Assembly: GCA_024709225.1 (NCBI GenBank) | Contig: JANJXC010000042.1 | Span: 50,438 to 114,437, forward strand | From: Gammaproteobacteria bacterium | GTDB taxonomy: Bacteria > Pseudomonadota > Gammaproteobacteria > Thiohalomonadales > Thiohalomonadaceae | Direction: 5' to 3' | Length of the DNA: 64,000 nt | In this document: in pieces, positions 1 through 8,748 of the stretch | Layout of the letters: every line of letters starts with the position of its first letter | Position numbering within the stretch: position 1 is the stretch's first letter | Program-made: the position numbers and the translations under genes | Notes under the pieces: generated by a model | Told to the model about the DNA's origin: nothing | What the model saw: the letters and a program-made list of their open reading frames with translations, nothing else | The model's database searches: none

Positions 1-296
1 ATTGCCTTGGCCCGTTGCGAAATATCGTAGATGTCGGGGCGCAGCAGCGGCTCACCGCCGGACAGGATCAGTACCGGCACCTTGAACCCTTTCAGATCGT
101 CCAGCACTGTGTAGACCTCGGCGGTGGAGAGTTCGCCGGCGAAGTCCTTGTCTGCGGAGGTGGCGTAACAGTGCTTGCAGGTGAGGTTGCAGCGCCGCAC
201 CAGGTTCCAGATCACCACCGGACCAGCGGGCTTGCGCGCCGGCATGATGGGGGCGGGGTGCAGCAGGTGCTCCATAAACTGGGAAAGTCGGAACAT
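1..296 (-). CDS. nirJ: Haem d1 biosynthesis radical SAM protein NirJ (N-terminal part, truncated by window edge)
   Basis: Minus-strand translation from ATG at 296: MFRLSQFMEHLLHPAPIMPARKPAGPVVIWNLVRRCNLTCKHCYATSA...LSGGEPLLRPD; radical SAM CxxxCxxC (CNLTCKHC) and GGEP motif; directly follows nirH. Confidence 0.93.
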   Translation of the reverse strand, partial: MFRLSQFMEHLLHPAPIMPARKPAGPVVIWNLVRRCNLTCKHCYATSADKDFAGELSTAEVYTVLDDLKGFKVPVLILSGGEPLLRPDIYDISQRAKA

Positions 297-299
297 GGG

Positions 300-809
300 T
301 CAGTCTCCGCGATTGCCTAGGCGCAAGCCGGTTTTCTTCAGGATGCGCGTGCTGTACAGCACGGCGTGGCCGCGATTGTCCGCGCCCAGCAGGTGGGCAA
401 TCTCCTCCACCTGGGCATCGGTCTCGGCACGGCTGCGGCCGTGCACCATGGCGAACAGGTTGTAGGGCCAGTCGGGCAGATAGCGCGGGCGACGATAGCA
501 ATGGCTGACGAAGGGCAGGGCGCCGAGGCGTGGGCCGAGGATGTGGATGCGTTCATCGGGCACGTCCCATACCGTCATGCCGTTGAAGGTGTAGCCCAGG
601 GCATAGTGATTGGGCACCAGACCGATGCGGCGGATGATGCCGTTCTGCTGCATGCGCGTCAGTCGTTCCATCACCTCGGTGGCGCTGATGCCGAGCCGTT
701 CAGCCAGCTCATGATAGGGGCGCGGCACCAGCGGCAGTCCGGACTGGGTGGCGACGATGAGGGCGCGATCGGTGGCGTCGGGCAAGGCGATGATGGTGGC
801 GCTGGTCAT
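300..809 (-). CDS. nirH: Siroheme decarboxylase subunit NirH (AsnC/Lrp-type)
   Basis: MTSATIIALPDATDRALIVATQSGLPLVPRPYHELAERLG...CYRRPRYLPDWPYNLFAMVHG; position in nirFDLGHJ order; start at 809 rather than upstream ORF start. Confidence 0.85.
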   Translation of the reverse strand: MTSATIIALPDATDRALIVATQSGLPLVPRPYHELAERLGISATEVMERLTRMQQNGIIRRIGLVPNHYALGYTFNGMTVWDVPDERIHILGPRLGALPFVSHCYRRPRYLPDWPYNLFAMVHGRSRAETDAQVEEIAHLLGADNRGHAVLYSTRILKKTGLRLGNRGD

Positions 810-1249
810 ACGGCAAACCTCAGGTTGAGGTAATACTCTTCCAGCTTGGGCATGTTGTAGACCGGATAACCGGTCTCGGCCTCGATGGCGCGCAAGGTGG
901 CCTGCAGTTCCTCCTCGGTTTCCGTCGCCAGCACGAACCACATGTTGAAGGCATGAGCGCGTTCGTAGTTGTGTGCCACCTCCGCATGGGCGTTGACCAG
1001 GGCGGCGACACGGTCGAAGTCCTCGGCCGGGATGCGCATCGCCACCAGGCTGAGGGCGCCGCCCAGACGCTCGGCATGAAACAGCGGGCCGAAGCGGGTG
1101 ATGGTCTTCTGTTCGCGCAGTGCCGCGAGGCGCTGCAGCAGGTCATCTTCCGTGATGCCAAGTTGTTCCGCCGCTGCGGCATACGGGCGTTCGCACACAG
1201 GAAACCCTTCCTGCAGGGCGTTGATGATGGCGCGGTCGACGGCGTCCAC
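806..1249 (-). CDS. nirG: Siroheme decarboxylase subunit NirG (AsnC/Lrp-type)
   Basis: GTG start overlapping the nirL stop (TAGTG); ...RAIINALQEGFPVCERPYAAAAEQLGITEDDLLQRL...NYERAHAFNMWFVLATE; position in nirDLGH. Confidence 0.82.
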   Translation of the reverse strand: MDAVDRAIINALQEGFPVCERPYAAAAEQLGITEDDLLQRLAALREQKTITRFGPLFHAERLGGALSLVAMRIPAEDFDRVAALVNAHAEVAHNYERAHAFNMWFVLATETEEELQATLRAIEAETGYPVYNMPKLEEYYLNLRFAV

Positions 1250-1782
1250 TACCGCGGCATCCCGCTCTGCACCGGTGCATAGAGAGCGCCGCGCTGCTTG
1301 AAGCGGCGGCGGCTGAACAGCACCTCGTGGGGCACCTTCGCCAGGCCACAGTGCTGCTCGATCTGGCGCACCCGCTCCAGTACGGCCTCGCGATCCTGGC
1401 CGTGGATCATGCAGAACAGGTTGTAGGGCCAGGCCGGCAGGCGGCGCGGGCGGCGATAGCACAGGGTGACGAAATCGAAGCGGCCGATGCAATGGCCCAG
1501 TTCGCTGACCTTGGCATCGTCGATGTCCCACACCACCATGGCGTTGGCGCGGTAGCCCAGCTCACGGTGGCGCACCACCACGCCGAGGCGCTTGATGGTG
1601 CCATCGGCCAGCAGGGCAGCGAGGCGGTTGATGACCTCGCCCTCGCTCAGCCCACACTGCGCGCCCAGCTCGGCGTAGGGATGCGACACCAGCGGCAGGC
1701 CATGCTGGATGGCGGCGACCAGGCGGCGATCGGCCTCGGTCAGGTTGTCGGGATGCATGCGCGGCAGTACGTTCATGTCCAT
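1249..1782 (-). CDS. nirL: Siroheme decarboxylase subunit NirL (AsnC/Lrp-type)
   Basis: MDMNVLPRMHPDNLTEADRRLVAAIQHGLPLVSHPYAELG...CYRRPRRLPAWPYNLFCMIHG; D/L/G/H assignment by order and alternating subtype. Confidence 0.82.
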   Translation of the reverse strand: MDMNVLPRMHPDNLTEADRRLVAAIQHGLPLVSHPYAELGAQCGLSEGEVINRLAALLADGTIKRLGVVVRHRELGYRANAMVVWDIDDAKVSELGHCIGRFDFVTLCYRRPRRLPAWPYNLFCMIHGQDREAVLERVRQIEQHCGLAKVPHEVLFSRRRFKQRGALYAPVQSGMPR

Positions 1783-2255
1783 TTCAGCTCGAACCCCAGG
1801 TCGATGTGAAAGTCTTCCAGCATCGGCAGGGCCATGACGGCGATGCCGCTGCGCTGTTCGATGTCGTCCAGTACCTGCGTCAACTGTTTTTCATCTGCGG
1901 CGGTAGCGACGAACCACAGGTTGATGCGGTGCTCGCGCTCGTAGTTGTGGTTTACCGCATCGTAGCCGCTGACCAGCGCCGCCACTTCCTCCAGTCGCTC
2001 CGGCGGCACCGCCATGGCGGCCAGGGTGCTGGCGCCGACACGATGGGTGCGGAACACGGCGCCGACACGGCTCACCGCACCGGCCCCCTGCAACTCGTGC
2101 AGTGCCGCCAGTACCGCTTCCTCGCTGGTACCGAGCTTGGCCGCGATATCCGCATAGGGGGTCGGCGTCAGCGGCAGGTGATGCTGGAAATCATTGAGCA
2201 GCTGCCGTTCCAGGGTGCCCAGCTCCAGCGTTTCGGTGTGGCGCGTGCGGTGCAT
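1773..2255 (-). CDS. nirD: Siroheme decarboxylase subunit NirD (AsnC/Lrp-type)
   Basis: LNDFQHHLPLTPTPYADIAAKLGTSEEAVLAAL...NYEREHRINLWFVATA; immediately downstream of nirF. Confidence 0.85.
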   Translation of the reverse strand: MHRTRHTETLELGTLERQLLNDFQHHLPLTPTPYADIAAKLGTSEEAVLAALHELQGAGAVSRVGAVFRTHRVGASTLAAMAVPPERLEEVAALVSGYDAVNHNYEREHRINLWFVATAADEKQLTQVLDDIEQRSGIAVMALPMLEDFHIDLGFELKWT

Positions 2256-2263
2256 GATGCCTC

Positions 2264-3436
2264 CTACAGGCCGATGCGATGGGCGCGGGCGGTGAAGAAT
2301 ATGCCGCTGGGATTGCGCACCGGCAGGCTGCCGAGGTGCTGCAGGGTGCGGGTGTCATAGATATCCACCCGGTTGTCGTCGCGTGCCGACAGCCAGATAT
2401 GCTCGCCGCGCGGCGTGAATTCCATGTGCAGCACTGCCTTGCCGGGTTTCAGCGTGGCGATGACCTGGTGCGTCACGGTGTCGATCACCTGCACCGTATC
2501 GTTGTGCGGATGGGCGAAGTTCACCCACAGCTGGCGGCCGTCGGGACGGGCCATGGCGAATACCGGCTGGCCATGCACGGCGACACGGCCGGCCTCCTTC
2601 CAGTTGTGGCGATCGACGATGAGTACCTCGTGGCGGCCGATGGCCGGGAGATAGGCATGCTCCTCGCTCAGGGCCCAGCCCTCCAGGTGCGGCATCTTGT
2701 ACACCGGCAGCGGCTGTTCGCCGCGGCCGTAGTTGTCGAGGATGCGCTGTACGCCGCGCTCGGGCCGCCACAGGTCGAGTAGGGCCAGGCCATCCTCGCC
2801 GAACAGGCCGGCGATGTAGTGGCGGCCGTCCATGCTGACCAAGGCGTCATAGGGTTGACGGCCGATGTTGCGGAATTTTTCTATCACCGGATTGCGCGCA
2901 TCGCGCAGATCCATCACCCAGATCTCGCCGGCATCGTACAGGCTGAAGGCGAAGCGGTTGTCGGTGGTGTCCTCCAGGCCGACCACCTTGGAGAACTTGC
3001 CGTCACCGTAGGCGGCGGGGATGTCAGCCAGCAGTTCCAGTGTGTCGGCATCGAACACCTTGACGCCGCCCGGCTCGTAATTGGCCACCGCTACCAGGCG
3101 GCCGTCCTGGGAGATGGCACCGCCGATGCTGTTGCCGGATTGCATCACGCGCCCGACGATTTTGTGCCCCAGCATGTCCACCTTGGTCAGGGCACCGTCG
3201 CGACCGAATACGTAGGCGTAGCGTTCGTCACGCGAATACACCACCGAGGCATGGGACAGGTCCCCCAGGCCCTCGATGCGCGCCAGCGTCTGTTGATGCG
3301 TACTCTCAACGATGAGCACGCTGCCGTCGGCGCGCTCGATGATGAGACCGAGGTCGCCGGTACCGCGCAGCGTCGTGGTAGCACAGCCACCGAGCAGCAG
3401 GGACAGCAGCGAGAGGAGAAGCAGGCTACGGTGCAT
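2264..3436 (-). CDS. nirF: Haem d1 biosynthesis protein NirF (NirS-like beta-propeller, lipoprotein signal)
   Basis: 390 aa, lipobox LLLGGC near N-terminus, cytochrome cd1-like propeller repeats, located directly upstream of nirD. Confidence 0.92.
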   Translation of the reverse strand: MHRSLLLLSLLSLLLGGCATTTLRGTGDLGLIIERADGSVLIVESTHQQTLARIEGLGDLSHASVVYSRDERYAYVFGRDGALTKVDMLGHKIVGRVMQSGNSIGGAISQDGRLVAVANYEPGGVKVFDADTLELLADIPAAYGDGKFSKVVGLEDTTDNRFAFSLYDAGEIWVMDLRDARNPVIEKFRNIGRQPYDALVSMDGRHYIAGLFGEDGLALLDLWRPERGVQRILDNYGRGEQPLPVYKMPHLEGWALSEEHAYLPAIGRHEVLIVDRHNWKEAGRVAVHGQPVFAMARPDGRQLWVNFAHPHNDTVQVIDTVTHQVIATLKPGKAVLHMEFTPRGEHIWLSARDDNRVDIYDTRTLQHLGSLPVRNPSGIFFTARAHRIGL

Positions 3437-3764
3437 CGGGAACTCCTTTCATCAGCAGGGCAACCAGCCAGGCCACTTCTTCTTCAGTGAGCAGTCCGTG
3501 CCAGGGCGGCATCGGCGTGCCGGCACGGCCATAGAGTACGGTAGCCTCCAGTGTGGCCGCCGGTTTTCCGGCCAGCGCTTGGGGCAGCAGGGTAGGGCCG
3601 AGACCACCCTTCAGCGTCATGCCATGGCAGGAGCCGCAGTCATGACGCAGGAGATGCAACAGCTCCCGCTGGCGCGCGGGTTCGATCTCGGCCGTGGCCT
3701 GGGACGGTGCAGCACCGAGTAGCAGCACGACAGCAAGAAGGGAAAGGAGGGAGCGTTGCAGCAT
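3426..3764 (-). CDS. Small periplasmic c-type cytochrome (NirC-like)
   Basis: MLQRSLLSLLAVVLLLGAAPSQATA signal; one CxxCH (HDCGSCHGMTLKGG) with distal Met region TPMPPW; position as nirC upstream of nirF. Confidence 0.82.
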   Translation of the reverse strand: MLQRSLLSLLAVVLLLGAAPSQATAEIEPARQRELLHLLRHDCGSCHGMTLKGGLGPTLLPQALAGKPAATLEATVLYGRAGTPMPPWHGLLTEEEVAWLVALLMKGVPDAP

Positions 3765-3766
3765 AT

Positions 3767-4099
3767 TCACTCCACCACGCGGATCACGCCGCGCATGTGG
3801 TCCATGTGCGGCTGGCAGACATAGGGGAACACACCGACGGTGTCGAACTTGCGTTCGTAGGTGTCTTCGGGAAACAGGTATTCGCCCGGCTCTTCGCCGG
3901 CCTCGCGAAACCAGATGCTGTGAAACTGGCGTTTTTCCTTGTTGACCCAGCGCACCGTGGTGCCGCGCTTGATGGTGAGGTCTTCCGGAATGAACTTGAA
4001 GGCCGACATTTCGATGACCACCGCCTCGTCGGCAGCGCAGGCATTGGCGAGTGAAAACAGCAGGATGAGGCTCAGGCTCCAGGATGTCAGACGCTGCAT
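3767..4099 (-). CDS. Secreted cupredoxin (plastocyanin/amicyanin-like)
   Basis: MQRLTSWSLSLILLFSLANACA signal; AFKFIPEDLTIKRGTTVRWVNKEKRQFHSI...YVCQPHMDHMRGVIRV type-1 Cu-like motif; alternative start at 4117. Confidence 0.82.
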   Translation of the reverse strand: MQRLTSWSLSLILLFSLANACAADEAVVIEMSAFKFIPEDLTIKRGTTVRWVNKEKRQFHSIWFREAGEEPGEYLFPEDTYERKFDTVGVFPYVCQPHMDHMRGVIRVVE

Positions 4100-4140
4100 G
4101 ACAACCACCTCTCTCAACTATGCCGTCCTTCCCTGGGGGG

Positions 4141-4169
4141 AGCCGGGTTGGCGGTGAGCCAACCCGGCG
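4141..4169. other. Hairpin in front of the cupredoxin gene
   Basis: GCCGGGTTGGC-ggtga-GCCAACCCGGC inverted repeat. Confidence 0.6.
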
Positions 4170-4177
4170 TTTTTGCT

Positions 4178-4209
4178 GCATGGCTACAGCATGCGTGCTG
4201 TAGCCATGC
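4178..4209. other. Perfect 14-bp inverted repeat with 4-nt loop
   Basis: GCATGGCTACAGCA-TGCG-TGCTGTAGCCATGC. Confidence 0.7.
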
Positions 4210-4215
4210 CCTACC

Positions 4216-4229
4216 TTGATGGAAGTCAA
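4216..4229 (-). promoter_or_regulatory. Near-consensus FNR/DNR-type box upstream of the cupredoxin gene
   Basis: TTGAT-GGAA-GTCAA (one mismatch to TTGAT-N4-ATCAA). Confidence 0.55.
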
Positions 4230-4248
4230 TTTTAGGCCGACTTCCTGA

Positions 4249-5940
4249 TTACTGCTTGGTGGCGTTGATCTCGGCCTCGGGGTTGTCGAAGCCCAGCTTG
4301 TAGCCCAGCGATACATGGTGATAGCGGCCGTTGGTATGGTCGTCATGGATCGCAAAGCCGATGTTGTACATCTGATCCAGCGCGAGGCTGTGATCACCGG
4401 CGGCAGAGGAACTCAGCTTGCGCTTCATGCTCACCACCCAGTTGCCACCCTGCTTCTCGCCGACAAACTCGACGCCCTGACCACCTTCCATCACGCGATC
4501 AGCCAGCAGATAGCCGTCCTCGGACTTGCCGCTGCCGGCCTTGTAGCGCAGCAGGTCCATGAAGTGGCCGGCCTTCAGCTCGGCGGTAATATCGCCGTCA
4601 GACTTGCGCTTGTCCCAACCACCCATCGGTTCGCTGGTGGAGAGCTCCGTGCGGCTCTCGGCGATGTATTTGGTGACATTCTTGCCGGCTGGCGCGTCAG
4701 GCATGCCGTTGGCATCGTGGTGGCAAGTACCCCAGCAGCCGGCCTGCGCCGCTTCCTGCACATCATCGTTGGCGATCATCAGGGCGAGTTTGACAGCATT
4801 TTCCTTGTCCATCATGCCGCCATCGACGAAGGGTACCGGCACGTGGGCGGTATCCGGCCAGGTGAAGCGCATGTACAGGTGATCACCGTCATGGGTGGCC
4901 TGAATCTGTACCGGTACGCCGGGACGCTTGCCGGGGATCGGCGTGGTCTCGGCCTTTTCGCCAGTGACCATCTTGGTGCCCATGGCCTCCTGTTCGCCCT
5001 CGTGGCAGGCAACGCAGCGATCGCCGACCTTTTTGTAGACGCGGGCACCACCGTGCTTGGAGCCGGTGAGGGCCCACTCCATGGAGGTCTGGCCCGGATA
5101 GAACAGCATCACGTCACGGCTGGAGGCCTTGCTCCAGTCGACCTTGATGCCGCCGCCGGAGGCGGCTTTGGTCGGGGCCTTGGCGGCCGGCGCGGCAGCG
5201 GTCTGGGCCGGTGCCGGGGCAGACTCCACAGCGGGCGCCGCCGCGGCAACCGGTGCCGGTGCAGGTGCTGCGGCCGGGGCATTCATCTTTTCGCGGTAGG
5301 CCACCCACTGCGGCGGCAGCTCACGCTTGTAGGCCGCATTGGGCTTCTCCAGTGCCTCGACCTCTTCATCGGTCAGCTGATCATTGACCTTCTTGTGGGC
5401 GATGCCCTTGTGGCAGTCGATGCAGGTCTGGCCCTGCTCCATGGCGAAGATGTGCTGTTTGGCCGAGCGCTGCTTCTGGTTCTCCGGATTCATGGAGTCC
5501 CAGTCGTGGCAGTTGCGGCATTCGCGTGAATCCGTGTTCTTCATCGCCTTCCAGACGTTCTGCGCCAGGCGCATGCGATGCTGGTCAAATTTTTCCGGCG
5601 TGTCGACGGTGCCGAGGATCTTGTGCAGGACCTCGTTGCTCGCCTGGATCTTGCGCACCATCTTGTGCACCCAGGGATCCGGCACGTGGCAATCGGGGCA
5701 GGTGGCGCGTACGCCGCTGCGGTTGGTGAAATGCACCGTATGGGTGTATTCCTGATAGACGTTCTGCTCCATCTCATGACAGGAGATGCAGAATTCCATA
5801 TTGTTCGTGGCTTCCATGGCGGTGTTGAAACCGCCCCAGAAGATGACGCCAACTACCATGAAAAACAGTGCCGCGCCGATGGTTGCACCGAACAGCACTT
5901 TGCGCGAAAAGAAGGGCGTTTTTTGCTTTAAATTGTCCAT
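4249..5940 (-). CDS. NapC/NirT-family tetrahaem cytochrome with C-terminal haem-binding domain (ethylbenzene-dehydrogenase-like), six haem-binding motifs in total
   Basis: N-terminal TM anchor and four CxxCH (CISCH, CPDCH, CRNCH, CIDCH); Ala/Pro-rich linker; C-terminal part with CVACH and CX3CH (CWGTCH). Confidence 0.85.
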   Translation of the reverse strand: MDNLKQKTPFFSRKVLFGATIGAALFFMVVGVIFWGGFNTAMEATNNMEFCISCHEMEQNVYQEYTHTVHFTNRSGVRATCPDCHVPDPWVHKMVRKIQASNEVLHKILGTVDTPEKFDQHRMRLAQNVWKAMKNTDSRECRNCHDWDSMNPENQKQRSAKQHIFAMEQGQTCIDCHKGIAHKKVNDQLTDEEVEALEKPNAAYKRELPPQWVAYREKMNAPAAAPAPAPVAAAAPAVESAPAPAQTAAAPAAKAPTKAASGGGIKVDWSKASSRDVMLFYPGQTSMEWALTGSKHGGARVYKKVGDRCVACHEGEQEAMGTKMVTGEKAETTPIPGKRPGVPVQIQATHDGDHLYMRFTWPDTAHVPVPFVDGGMMDKENAVKLALMIANDDVQEAAQAGCWGTCHHDANGMPDAPAGKNVTKYIAESRTELSTSEPMGGWDKRKSDGDITAELKAGHFMDLLRYKAGSGKSEDGYLLADRVMEGGQGVEFVGEKQGGNWVVSMKRKLSSSAAGDHSLALDQMYNIGFAIHDDHTNGRYHHVSLGYKLGFDNPEAEINATKQ

Positions 5941-5979
5941 GCTGAATTTCCCCCGGACGTAGGCACTGATTTACGGCAG

Positions 5980-6009
5980 AAAAAAGGCGGGATGATCGCT
6001 CATCCCGCC
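5980..6009 (-). terminator. Intrinsic terminator downstream of nirS
   Basis: Minus strand GGCGGGATGA-GCGA-TCATCCCGCC followed by T6; lies between nirS stop and the NirT-like gene. Confidence 0.8.
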
Positions 6010-6028
6010 TTGTATTATGCCTACACCA

Positions 6029-7687
6029 TTAAGTCACATGGTGGCTGCGGTTGTGGACGTTGAACTTGCCGGTCGGCGCAAAGAGACCCTTGATGCGCTT
6101 TTTCTCCTGCAGGGTCTTGGCGTCGAACACGACGATTTCACCGTTGTCGGTCTTGGAGTCCTTGCGGTTCCAGACCGAGGCCCACACTTCGCTGCCGTCG
6201 GCGTTGAACTCGAAGTGCACCGCGACGTAGCCTTCCGTGTTGGTCAGGCGGATGGTCTTGGCGACCTTGCCGGTCTTCTTGTCGATGACCTTGACGGACT
6301 GCTGGATCTCCGGCTCCGGATGCAGGGTCTGGTCAACCCACACGTAGTCGCTCTTCGGATGGGTACGCACGAACAGGCCCGGGCCATCGGTCTGCGTTTC
6401 GTAGCAGATCTTCCACGCCTTGTCCTTGTTCTTGGCCGGGTCGTTGCCCCACACGGTCAGCTTGCCGACGCCGAGGTGCGGCGTGCCGCCCACCGGACCG
6501 CACTTGGGATCGTTCCAGTTGGCGCCGGGACCCGGATGCGGACGCTTGTCGGTATCGATGATCGCTTCCAGCTTGCGGGTCTTGCTGTCAATGACCACCA
6601 TCTGGTTGGAGGCATTGGCAGCGATCTGGAAGTAGCGACCGGTCGGATCGAAGAAACCATCGTGCAGGAACTTGGAGTTGTCGATCTTGTCGATGCGCAG
6701 ATTGTCGATGTCGGAGTAGTCCACCTGCCAGGTCTGGCCCAGCTCCTTCATGTTGACCAACCAGGTCGGGGCGTTGGGCGTATCGTAGATAGCCGCGACG
6801 CGCGACTCGTTGACGTAGTCGCCATCAACGTTGACACCGCGGGAGGACACCACCTTGAGCGGGTCCAGGGTCTTGGCATCCATGATGACGAAGTGCGGCG
6901 GCCAGTAACCGCCACCGACCACGTACTTGCCATCACCGGATACGGCGATGTCGCGGGCGTCATAGGCGATCTGGGTCTCGGCGACCAGCATCTTGTCGGG
7001 GGTCTGCCACAGGTCGATCTTGGTCACCTTGCCGTCACGGCCCATGGTGTACCAGAAGCGGCCGATGTCCTTCGGGTTCTCCGGCTTGACCACCTTGTTG
7101 GCTTCCAGCGCCTTCAGCACGTGCACGGCGTAGCCGGTGGGGATGTGGGTGATGACTTCCTTCTTGTCGCCGTCGATAACGGCCACCTTGCCGACGTCAC
7201 GCTCGATGACGACGAAGAAGTTTTCCCAGTTGCGACCGTGCAGCGGCTTGGTCGGGTAGTCCTTCAGCGGAACGTGGACCTTGGTGCGGGCCTTCATCTG
7301 CGCCAGCGACATCTCGGGCGGAACCGGTGCCTCCATCTGGATGTAGGTGGCCAGCATCTTGATGTCTTCCTTCGACATGATGCCGTCGAAGTTGTTCATG
7401 CCGCCCTCAGTACCGAAGGCGATGATGCGTTCCAGACGCTGCTGACCGAGCTTCTTGGTGTTGGCCGGCTCGAGGTTCTTGCCGGTGGCACCCTTGCGCA
7501 GCACGCCATGGCAACCTGCGCACTGCTGGAAGTACAGCAGCTTGGCACGTTCGAAATCCGCCTCGGAGAGGGTGGGGCCTGCAGCAGCGGCGGCAGCGGC
7601 ACCGCCGCTGAACGTCACTGCGCCGCCCACCAACAAAGCGGACAGTACAGCTGAGTAGGTCTTGCTTAGCTTCAATTTCCTTGACAT
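6029..7687 (-). CDS. nirS: Cytochrome cd1 nitrite reductase
   Basis: MSRKLKLSKTYSAVLSALLVGG signal; CAGCHG haem c; long cd1 propeller (GRDGKVTKIDLW, HLGVGKLTVWGNDP, LFAPTGKFNVHNRSHHVT); start at 7687 after AGGGGG-type SD. Confidence 0.97.
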   Translation of the reverse strand: MSRKLKLSKTYSAVLSALLVGGAVTFSGGAAAAAAAGPTLSEADFERAKLLYFQQCAGCHGVLRKGATGKNLEPANTKKLGQQRLERIIAFGTEGGMNNFDGIMSKEDIKMLATYIQMEAPVPPEMSLAQMKARTKVHVPLKDYPTKPLHGRNWENFFVVIERDVGKVAVIDGDKKEVITHIPTGYAVHVLKALEANKVVKPENPKDIGRFWYTMGRDGKVTKIDLWQTPDKMLVAETQIAYDARDIAVSGDGKYVVGGGYWPPHFVIMDAKTLDPLKVVSSRGVNVDGDYVNESRVAAIYDTPNAPTWLVNMKELGQTWQVDYSDIDNLRIDKIDNSKFLHDGFFDPTGRYFQIAANASNQMVVIDSKTRKLEAIIDTDKRPHPGPGANWNDPKCGPVGGTPHLGVGKLTVWGNDPAKNKDKAWKICYETQTDGPGLFVRTHPKSDYVWVDQTLHPEPEIQQSVKVIDKKTGKVAKTIRLTNTEGYVAVHFEFNADGSEVWASVWNRKDSKTDNGEIVVFDAKTLQEKKRIKGLFAPTGKFNVHNRSHHVT

Positions 7688-7777
7688 GGTTGTTGCCCCC
7701 TGCGGGTTGTGGAAAGTCCGTGACAAAAAGCCTCGTTTGTTCTGTGACTTTTTTACTCAGCTAAAAGACCTACAGCC

Positions 7778-7791
7778 TTGATGTGTATCAA
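7778..7791 (-). promoter_or_regulatory. FNR/DNR box upstream of nirS
   Basis: Perfect TTGAT-GTGT-ATCAA palindrome about 90 bp upstream of the nirS start. Confidence 0.88.
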
Positions 7792-7901
7792 TTGGATCAG
7801 TAAAAAATTTTATCCCGTCTAAATCGTTTGCTATGAGTAACAGAACAATAAGGCATTAAATGTGACATTGCGCAATTAATGCGTGATTTTTTGTTTCTGC
7901 A

Positions 7902-8675
7902 TCACGTTGCATTGATGTTGTTGAGGCCCGCGATAACGCGAATTGCATCAATGTCGCGCAACTCCACATGACGTCCGTGTACCTCGAGCAGGTCCATGGA
8001 CTGAAAGCGCTGGAACATGCGGCTGACGGTTTCAACGGCCAGGCCAAGGTAGTTGGCAATGTCATGACGCGACATGGGCAGCTTGAAGCGCACGCTGGGC
8101 AGCTCATGCTCGGCGAAGCGTGCCGACAGGCTGAGCAGGAAGGTGGCGGTACGCTGTTCGGCATTTTGCGCGCCCATCAACAGCGGCACCCACTGGTCCT
8201 GGCGCGCCCGTTTGCTCAAGGCGTTTATCAGTTGTTTCTGAAATTCACCCAGGCGCTCACCCAGCACATTCAGCTTGGAAAAATCCAGGCGACAGACGCT
8301 GCTTGCCTCCAGGGCCTCCACCGTGTGCGGATAGCTGCCTTCGCTGAGTCCTTCCAGGCCGATCAGTTCGCCGGGGAAATAGAAATCGATGATCTGCTGT
8401 TCACCGCTGGCCATCGTGACATAGGTCTTGAAGGAGCCGGACTTGACGGCATAGATCTCGCCGAAAGTGGCGCCCGCGGCGATGACGTTCTGACCTACTG
8501 CGACCGGCTCGCGCCGGCCGACGATTTCGTCGATGAGGTCGGGGACCGGTGCATCCAGCCCCGCAACCTTGCACATGCCGTAGAGGCCGCATGACTCACA
8601 TTCCACGACATTGTTCTTGCGGCGTGACGAGGCGCGCGGCGTGGGACAGCAGGTATCACGTTCTTTGGTGTGCAT
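7902..8675 (-). CDS. FNR-type CRP-family transcriptional regulator with predicted [4Fe-4S] cluster
   Basis: MHTKERD...CESCGLYGMC plus internal Cys (SSVCRLDF), cNMP fold, HTH MSRHDIANYLGLAVETVSRMFQRF with E-xx-SR recognition signature. Confidence 0.9.
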   Translation of the reverse strand: MHTKERDTCCPTPRASSRRKNNVVECESCGLYGMCKVAGLDAPVPDLIDEIVGRREPVAVGQNVIAAGATFGEIYAVKSGSFKTYVTMASGEQQIIDFYFPGELIGLEGLSEGSYPHTVEALEASSVCRLDFSKLNVLGERLGEFQKQLINALSKRARQDQWVPLLMGAQNAEQRTATFLLSLSARFAEHELPSVRFKLPMSRHDIANYLGLAVETVSRMFQRFQSMDLLEVHGRHVELRDIDAIRVIAGLNNINAT

Positions 8676-8748
8676 GGTGGTGTTCCTTACGGGGTGTAGG
8701 AGGTGAGGTGTAGCGGCCTTGCTGGAGGCATGATGGTCGGTCATGACG

